Shown here: positions 20,889-25,174 of the stretch, piece after piece
Layout: each line of letters opens with the position of its first letter
Numbering within the stretch: position 1 is the first letter of the stretch
Translations under genes and position numbers: made by a program
IMG/VR virus record: IMGVR_UViG_3300021356_000152
Location: 1 to 25,174 of that record
Length of the DNA stretch: 25,174 nucleotides
Reading direction: 5' to 3' (one strand)
DNA from: a virus
Notes under the pieces: generated by a model
Told to the model about the DNA's origin: nothing
Database searches by the model: none
The model's input: the letters and a program-made list of their open reading frames with translations, nothing else

Positions 20889-21289
20889 GTTTCGATACTA
20901 ACTATCCTCTTAAGGACTATCTCAACTCTATCAATCTCAATAAGAATGATCTTATGGATGGTGAAGATCCATTGTGGGAGAAGAAGTATCCTGCATGGAT
21001 TGTCAACAAACTTCTCTCAGCACACAGTGACACTTTGTTCCTCTCTAATGAGATGAACATGAATTCTTTTCTCGATAACAAACTTCAATTTCACTTTTAT
21101 CTAAATAGTGTGAGGAAACGTAAACGGTTTGCCCCTTTTCTTAAATCTGAAAAGGAAAGTGATCTTGATACGGTTAAAAAATACTATGGGTTTAGTAATG
21201 ACAAGGCACGTTCTGCTCTGCGAGTTCTGACCCAGGAACAACTTATTTACATGAAAGAGAAATTGAAAACTGGAGGAAAGAACAGATGA
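20885..21289 (+). CDS. 62: Clamp loader small subunit gp62
   Basis: gp62 joins gp44 in the clamp loader and is specific to T4-like phages. The 134-aa protein has the family-typical YPLKDYLNSINLNKNDLMDG and DPLWEKKYPAWIVNKLLSAH (about 7-46). T4 gp62 is larger (187 aa), but cyanophage versions are of this size. Translation starts at a TTG codon behind GGAGG, overlapping the methylase stop. The rare start codon may lower its level relative to gp44, which is needed at four copies per gp62. The stop overlaps the regA start region. Confidence 0.9.
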   Translation: MSFDTNYPLKDYLNSINLNKNDLMDGEDPLWEKKYPAWIVNKLLSAHSDTLFLSNEMNMNSFLDNKLQFHFYLNSVRKRKRFAPFLKSEKESDLDTVKKYYGFSNDKARSALRVLTQEQLIYMKEKLKTGGKNR

Positions 21290-21723
21290 TGCAGGAAGAA
21301 ATTCAGTGGACCGAAGAGTCCATGGTGCAGGTTACGTTGAAAGAACCTGATGATTTCCTAAAGGTTAGAGAGACCTTGACTCGCATCGGTGTGGCATCTC
21401 GTAGAGAGAAAAAGATCTATCAGTCTTGCCACATCCTACACAAGAAAGGAAAGTATTATATCGTGCACTTCAAAGAGTTGTTTGCTCTGGATGGTAAGAG
21501 AGCAAACCTTTCTCTGAATGATGTGCAACGTCGCAACAGAATTATTCAACTACTGGTTGACTGGGAACTGGTGGCAATTGATTCGTCTGGTCAAGAGAAG
21601 ATTGCTGATGCAGCACCTCTGAATCAGATCAAAGTCATTGCTTTCAAAGATAAGGACAACTGGACTTTGGAATCAAAATATAACATTGGCAAGAAGAAGG
21701 TCGTAGAGTCTCCTGCACAATAA
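21286..21723 (+). CDS. regA: RegA translational repressor of early genes
   Basis: RegA binds the start regions of many early T4 mRNAs, including its own and gp44/gp45, and blocks translation. The 145-aa protein has the family-typical start with LKEPDDFLKVRETLTRIG and the middle QSCHILHKKGKYYIVHFKEL, plus the RANLSLNDVQRRNRI segment. T4 RegA is 122 aa; the extra residues are at the C terminus. It follows gp62 as in T4 (45-44-62-regA). The TAA stop overlaps a late promoter. Confidence 0.95.
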   Translation: MMQEEIQWTEESMVQVTLKEPDDFLKVRETLTRIGVASRREKKIYQSCHILHKKGKYYIVHFKELFALDGKRANLSLNDVQRRNRIIQLLVDWELVAIDSSGQEKIADAAPLNQIKVIAFKDKDNWTLESKYNIGKKKVVESPAQ

Positions 21724-21726
21724 ATA
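21719..21726 (+). promoter_or_regulatory. Late promoter (AATAAATA) at the regA stop codon
   Basis: AATAAATA differs from the T4 late consensus in one base, overlaps the regA stop (21721-21723) and ends 22 bases before ATG 21749. It marks the switch from early replication genes to a late membrane and envelope module. Confidence 0.65.
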
Positions 21727-21748
21727 ACTGTGCCCTATTCTTCTATTC

Positions 21749-22069
21749 ATGGCTGACACAAAACCAGCTAAGGTAGAAGAGAAGGAAGACCTTGATGATG
21801 GTCCTGATCGGAGTGAAATTCTTGGTAATCTAGTGAAAGTTGCTGTACTTATTTGGTCTGCTTCTCTTCTCACTTTTAGTTACGTTAGACTTCCTAACGG
21901 ACAAAAAATCCTTGATTTTGACCCCACATTTATTGCATCCGTGTTCTCTGGATCTTTAGCTGCCTTTGGATTGAGTCCTGCCAAATCTGGTGGTGCTGGA
22001 AATGGTAAAGCAGTTGCTAAAAAGAAAGATGAACAACCCCCTGTCGTTTCTGCTGTGGAGCCTAAGTAA
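21749..22069 (+). CDS. Late two-span membrane protein, holin-like topology (unknown function)
   Basis: The 106-aa protein has an acidic N terminus (residues 1-26), two hydrophobic segments (about 29-46, VKVAVLIWSASLLTFSYV, and about 58-76, FDPTFIASVFSGSLAAFGL), and a Gly/Lys-rich C-terminal tail. Size, two spans and charged tail resemble class II holins, but the sequence is not one I recognise as a holin. The late promoter 22 bases upstream supports late expression, and the next genes are also membrane or exported proteins. The holin idea is inference from topology and context only. Confidence 0.6.
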   Translation: MADTKPAKVEEKEDLDDGPDRSEILGNLVKVAVLIWSASLLTFSYVRLPNGQKILDFDPTFIASVFSGSLAAFGLSPAKSGGAGNGKAVAKKKDEQPPVVSAVEPK

Positions 22070-22350
22070 TGCAAAAAGTAATTAACGGTCTAGCAGTGTT
22101 GTCATTTCTTGGCACAGCTGCTATAATCGGTGGAGGGACATACATCTACCTCCAACGTGATGCCCTCATTGAGGGTGTTAAAGAACAGGTCACCAAACAT
22201 GCCACTGAGGCAATCACAGGTGCCCTTCCTGGTCTAATTGATTCTGCTATGCCAGAACTACCTGATGTAACTGGTGGTGCTCTACCTGCTGCTCCTGCTG
22301 CTGGTGGTGGTGCTCCTGCAGTCACTGGTCCTGCAATTCCTTCATTCTGA
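22069..22350 (+). CDS. Small single-span membrane protein with Pro/Ala/Gly tail
   Basis: Starts in a TAATG overlap with the previous gene. The 93-aa protein has one hydrophobic segment near the N terminus (about 5-28, INGLAVLSFLGTAAIIGGGT...), a charged amphipathic helix (DALIEGVKEQVTKHATEAI) and a Pro/Ala/Gly-rich tail. I recognise similar short proteins in cyanomyoviruses, but no function is known. It is co-transcribed with the holin-like protein and the exported peptidase. Confidence 0.65.
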   Translation: MQKVINGLAVLSFLGTAAIIGGGTYIYLQRDALIEGVKEQVTKHATEAITGALPGLIDSAMPELPDVTGGALPAAPAAGGGAPAVTGPAIPSF

Positions 22351-22355
22351 TTATT

Positions 22356-23045
22356 ATGAAAAAATTTCTACTCCCTCTGTTGCTTTCTCTGGCAGCAACT
22401 CCTGCACTAGCAGATCATAAGGAGGGACATATCAAAGGATACAACACCATGGATGCTATGGGATGTATGCTTCTGAAAGAATGCACAAAGGGAGTAGATC
22501 AAATCCATTCTATTGATGATCTTCGAGCAGAATATCCTGATGCTGATTGGGATATTGTTGCTGATGAGTTCAATAAAATCATGCTTGCATTTGCTCGCAT
22601 TGGAGTAGATGTGCACCTTGCTGATTCCAAGTATTTCCCTATTGGACATCGAGGTGTTTATCACACAGTATCTAATCACTTCTATCTCAATCGTGCTTAC
22701 ATGCATCGTCCACATGTACTCATGAGTGTGACACGTCACGAGGGATGGCACGCTGCTCAGGATTGTATGGCAGGTTCTATCAAGAACAATATGATTGCTA
22801 TCATCCGACCTGAGGAAGATGTTCCTATGATTTGGAAGGAGATGGTGAAACGCACCTATCCACCCCATGCACAACCCTGGGAAGCAGAAGCAACCTGGGC
22901 AGGTAAGACTGAGGGTATGACTCAGAAAGCACTAGAGTCGTGTGCAAACAACAGTATGTGGTCTGACTATGAACCAACTCCACTTACTAAAAAGTGGTTG
23001 ATCGAGGAAGGATTTATCGATGGAGATTCAACCAATAAGAACTAA
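22356..23045 (+). CDS. Exported putative zinc metallopeptidase (HEGWH)
   Basis: The 229-aa protein starts with a clear signal peptide (MKKFLLPLLLSLAATPALA), with cleavage predicted before Asp20. Residues 128-132 are HEGWH, an HExxH zinc-binding motif. A downstream WEAEATWAGK (Glu176/Glu178) offers the third glutamate ligand of gluzincin-type peptidases. Cysteines at 37, 43, 137 and near 196 could form disulfides outside the cytoplasm. A late membrane-module context suggests action in the periplasm or on the envelope near lysis, or packaging in the virion. The zinc-peptidase call is inference from motifs. Its 3' end overlaps the next gene by 26 bases. Confidence 0.7.
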   Translation: MKKFLLPLLLSLAATPALADHKEGHIKGYNTMDAMGCMLLKECTKGVDQIHSIDDLRAEYPDADWDIVADEFNKIMLAFARIGVDVHLADSKYFPIGHRGVYHTVSNHFYLNRAYMHRPHVLMSVTRHEGWHAAQDCMAGSIKNNMIAIIRPEEDVPMIWKEMVKRTYPPHAQPWEAEATWAGKTEGMTQKALESCANNSMWSDYEPTPLTKKWLIEEGFIDGDSTNKN

Positions 23046-23823
23046 TGTCATAGGTGATATCAAAGTTCAACAACAACCTGACTGGGTGCTGAATGCACCC
23101 CAAGCAATCCCACCTGTTGTGCCTATAACGCAGCAGGTGGGTATTCCTATTGTTGATATGCCTGGGTGTGTTGAGGCACATGAACAGAGTGACAGGAGTG
23201 ATTCTATCAAAACAGATGATGCGAGAGGCACAAAGATCTTCTGTGATAGTGGAATGCCATCGTTCAATCCGATTAACTATACTCCAGATCAAATGAAATT
23301 TGAGTACAGTGCACCTGTACCCAAAGTCAATCCACCCGAACCACCAGAGTCACCAGAAGTCAAACCACCTAAGACAGAAGCACCTGCTGCTACTGCTAAG
23401 GTAGATTGTCCTACACCAGCACAGGAAGCAAAGGAACCTGTAGGTACACTGGTAGAAGGATTCAGAAAGAAAGTTGTTGCCTATGAGTTGAAAGGTAACG
23501 AATGTGTCCAGATAACAGAAGCAGTCCCACTACCTCAACAGATAGTAGCAGGACTGCCTAGTGGTGGTCAGGTTGTACAGGTTGGTGGCATTGCTGTCAT
23601 TGCAACCTCGTCAGCACTGCTAGCAAAACCTCTTGCTGACATACTTCTGAAGGCAGTGAAACCCACAGTGAAGAAGGTCATGAAGAAGATTGCAGCAATT
23701 AGAAAGAAACCTATTCCTGTGAAGTCGTCAGGGGAACGCCGAGCAGAGCAGCGTCAGATGAATCATGCAGTGAAGGCATTGCGGTCTGTGTTTCCGAGAC
23801 GGAAGAAGAAACGGAAGGGATAG
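23020..23823 (+). CDS. Proline-rich protein with one membrane span and a basic tail
   Basis: The 267-aa protein has a Pro-rich N-terminal half (PKVNPPEPPESPEVKPPKTE about 104-123), a hydrophobic segment (about 180-205, GGIAVIATSSALLAKPLADILL region), and a strongly basic C terminus (RRKKKRKG). The layout resembles a TonB-like span-to-surface protein in reverse orientation or a virion structural protein; neither can be shown. Three cysteines lie in the first half. It starts inside the peptidase gene and its 3' end overlaps the convergent minus-strand gene by 113 bases. Confidence 0.65.
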   Translation: MEIQPIRTNVIGDIKVQQQPDWVLNAPQAIPPVVPITQQVGIPIVDMPGCVEAHEQSDRSDSIKTDDARGTKIFCDSGMPSFNPINYTPDQMKFEYSAPVPKVNPPEPPESPEVKPPKTEAPAATAKVDCPTPAQEAKEPVGTLVEGFRKKVVAYELKGNECVQITEAVPLPQQIVAGLPSGGQVVQVGGIAVIATSSALLAKPLADILLKAVKPTVKKVMKKIAAIRKKPIPVKSSGERRAEQRQMNHAVKALRSVFPRRKKKRKG

Positions 23824-24601
23824 CATGAACGTGTGGGTGTGTATGTCCTGGTGGATTATTTACAACCACATCTGCACAGATTTTATACATGGGACTTTTG
23901 GGATGAAACCGAATTCCCTTGAGCATCAAATCTCCACAATTTTTTAATCTTGCGATCTCAAAATCTAATCTCTTGTTAGCAGTCAACTGTTGCTGCAATG
24001 CAATCTGAGTTGCTGCTGCTTCTTTACATTGATCTTGCAACTTTTTATCTAGTGGTCTACTCCAAGTCACAGAGAAACCAACACCTAGATTGTAGTTATC
24101 TTTTTGACCCGTTCTTATAGGAACACGATAAAGCACAGACCCAGGATTATCAGGGGCACCATCCTCATCGAGATCCCGCATATCATACACAGGATCATAA
24201 TAATATGGCTCGTATGGTTTGGTAGCAGATGCACTTCCCGTTACATATGGTGTGAAGTTCATAGTGGGACCTTGACACTGGATCCCCCCGCCGTAAGTGT
24301 TAGTGATATATGGACCCTGTAAAACCTGAATTGCCTGGTTGGTCACTGAGCCCGAACTGTTTGCCACTGGCGCTGCAGTAGCAGAGACTCCACCAACTTC
24401 AGCAAGTGCCTGTGTTGGGAAGAGTCCACTTAGGATTACTGCGAGAAGATACTTGTAGTGTCCGTTACGCTGGTAACCTCGGTCACCCTCTGAATAATTG
24501 TGTGGTTGCTTAAACCAGGACCTGAATACGTTTCGGTAAACTGGAACGCTGCTCCTGGTGTTGTTTGTGTGAACGTTGGCTTGCTGCTGATGCCTGTCCA
24601 T
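23711..24601 (-). CDS. Secreted structural-type protein; start codon unclear
   Basis: This minus-strand protein resembles a cyanophage protein I recognise by its EVGGVSATAAPVANSSGS and LQGPYITNTYGGGIQCQGPT stretches. A signal-peptide core (YLLAVILSGLFPTQALA) ends just before EVGG. The only canonical start in frame is ATG 24601, 48 residues before that core, and those residues overlap the upstream gene out of frame. No ATG, GTG, TTG or CTG lies near the signal peptide. The real start is probably between about 24481 and 24448 at a non-standard codon, or the sequence holds an error or frameshift. The tail end is His-rich (GHTHPHVHAI) and then Ser-rich. Confidence 0.7.
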   Translation of the reverse strand: MDRHQQQANVHTNNTRSSVPVYRNVFRSWFKQPHNYSEGDRGYQRNGHYKYLLAVILSGLFPTQALAEVGGVSATAAPVANSSGSVTNQAIQVLQGPYITNTYGGGIQCQGPTMNFTPYVTGSASATKPYEPYYYDPVYDMRDLDEDGAPDNPGSVLYRVPIRTGQKDNYNLGVGFSVTWSRPLDKKLQDQCKEAAATQIALQQQLTANKRLDFEIARLKNCGDLMLKGIRFHPKSPMYKICADVVVNNPPGHTHPHVHAIPSVSSSVSETQTAMPSLHDSSDAALLGVPLTTSQE

Positions 24602-24879
24602 GTCGAAGTCACTCCGTCAATAGTTACATTGTTAGTGCCTGTCCCTGGAGACAGGTTTCCATTTGCAGTAATACCACTACCCGTTGCCGAGTATTGATAT
24701 CCTGTGTTGTAGTCCATCGAATTGATGGTTTCAGTTATTTTACTTGTAGTCTCTGTATGGCTCGTCATTGAGCCCTGGGTGAAGTTTGGCACCACGGGGA
24801 CTGACCAGGCTGGGGCAGTCAACCCGTGAATTACACCAAGAACCAACCCGAGACCGATTGCTTCTTGTAGTCTAGTCAT
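24436..24879 (-). CDS. Secreted Thr-rich structural-type protein
   Basis: The 147-aa protein starts at ATG 24879 in a TAATG overlap with the upstream gene. A signal peptide is likely: MTRLQEAIGLGLVLGVIHGL followed by TAPAWSV, cleavage near residue 27. The mature part is Thr/Ser/Gly-rich (SHTETTSKITETINSMDYNT) and beta-like, as in fibre or adhesin proteins. It belongs to a three-gene minus-strand set known from cyanomyoviruses but without assigned function. A virion-surface role is inference. Confidence 0.65.
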   Translation of the reverse strand: MTRLQEAIGLGLVLGVIHGLTAPAWSVPVVPNFTQGSMTSHTETTSKITETINSMDYNTGYQYSATGSGITANGNLSPGTGTNNVTIDGVTSTWTGISSKPTFTQTTPGAAFQFTETYSGPGLSNHTIIQRVTEVTSVTDTTSIFSQ

Positions 24880-25174
24880 TAGTCGATTACAGTAATTTCA
24901 GAAACGAATTGTCCTGTAGCAGATGTGCCAGCTCCACCTGCGGTCAGTGTCATTCCATGTGTGCTATCAATAGTACCTGCCAGAGTGCCAGCAGATCCAG
25001 CTGTGTAAGAAGTAATTGAACCGAAGTTAGGAACATCACCCACAGTTGGAGCACTTGCTGGGATAGCATCACCTTGGGTATAAGAAGCACTAAATGAGAA
25101 TGCTTCACCAGATGTTGCTTGTGATGCTGTAATCGTTGTAGAAGCAGCAGTAAAACCATCACTGGTCATACCAA
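24879..25174 (-). CDS. Thr/Ser/Gly-rich structural-type protein (5' truncated by window edge)
   Basis: The frame is open to the right end of the window, so the N terminus is missing. The visible C-terminal part is about 98 residues, low in charge and rich in Ala, Ser, Thr and Gly (FTAASTTITASQATSGEAFS), with alternating small and hydrophobic residues typical of beta-rich fibre or repeat proteins. It ends EITVID and its stop overlaps the next start. Its neighbour's composition is similar, so the two may be distant relatives. Confidence 0.6.
   Translation of the reverse strand, partial: GMTSDGFTAASTTITASQATSGEAFSFSASYTQGDAIPASAPTVGDVPNFGSITSYTAGSAGTLAGTIDSTHGMTLTAGGAGTSATGQFVSEITVID

Noticed and set aside
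24436-24480. Programmed frameshift fusing the two secreted minus-strand proteins
   Set aside because: No classic slippery heptamer is visible, and the second protein has its own signal-peptide core, which would make no sense in the middle of a fusion. Kept only as one alternative in the start-codon finding.

Overview
This window is a stretch of a T4-like myovirus (Caudoviricetes) that infects marine picocyanobacteria, most likely Synechococcus. The T4 core genes appear in the order typical of cyanomyoviruses. They are accompanied by genes characteristic of that group: a CobT-like/CobS-like pair, an S-adenosylmethionine decarboxylase (speD), a probable DUF3110 protein (a cyanobacterial family) between gp47 and gp46, and several small conserved cyanophage ORFs. 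Genes are tightly packed, mostly with ATGA or TAATG stop/start overlaps, and no gap exceeds 300 bases.

Layout. (1) 1-5518, + strand: virion head and tail genes gp19 (partial), gp20, a gp67-like core protein, gp21, gp22 and gp23. They are served by T4-type late promoters (CTAAATA or TATAAATA), and gp23 ends in a UUCG-loop terminator. (2) 5519-6765: two small unknown genes and gp3 (tail completion). A second terminator with a late promoter directly downstream lies in front of gp3. (3) 6762-12815: recombination and transcription genes uvsY, uvsW, an Sm-like protein, gp55 (late sigma factor, behind a consensus sigma-70 promoter), gp47, a DUF3110-like protein, gp46 and a 44-aa membrane peptide. 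(4) 12815-13369: small genes around a tRNA-Ala(UGC). (5) 13380-16813: a CobT-like protein (HExxH plus VWA), a 47-aa ORF and CobS-like AAA+ ATPase, with early-type promoters. (6) 16834-21723: replication genes: a DUF3310-like protein, gp45 clamp, an unknown protein, speD, gp44 clamp loader, an Sm-like protein, a small membrane protein, a Dam-type methylase, gp62 and regA. (7) 21749-23823: a late-promoter-driven set of membrane or exported proteins, including a secreted HEGWH metallopeptidase candidate. (8) 23711-25174, - strand: three secreted or structural-looking proteins, convergent with region 7.

How it works together: host sigma-70 promoters would express gp55 and the replication and recombination genes. 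gp45, loaded by gp44/gp62, serves both DNA synthesis and, with gp55, late transcription from the TATAAATA-type promoters in front of the capsid and membrane-protein genes. UvsY, UvsW and gp46/47 carry out recombination-dependent replication, and RegA represses early mRNAs. The least explained parts are the late envelope module (21749-23823), the minus-strand secreted protein that lacks a sensible start codon, and the CobT/CobS-like pair.
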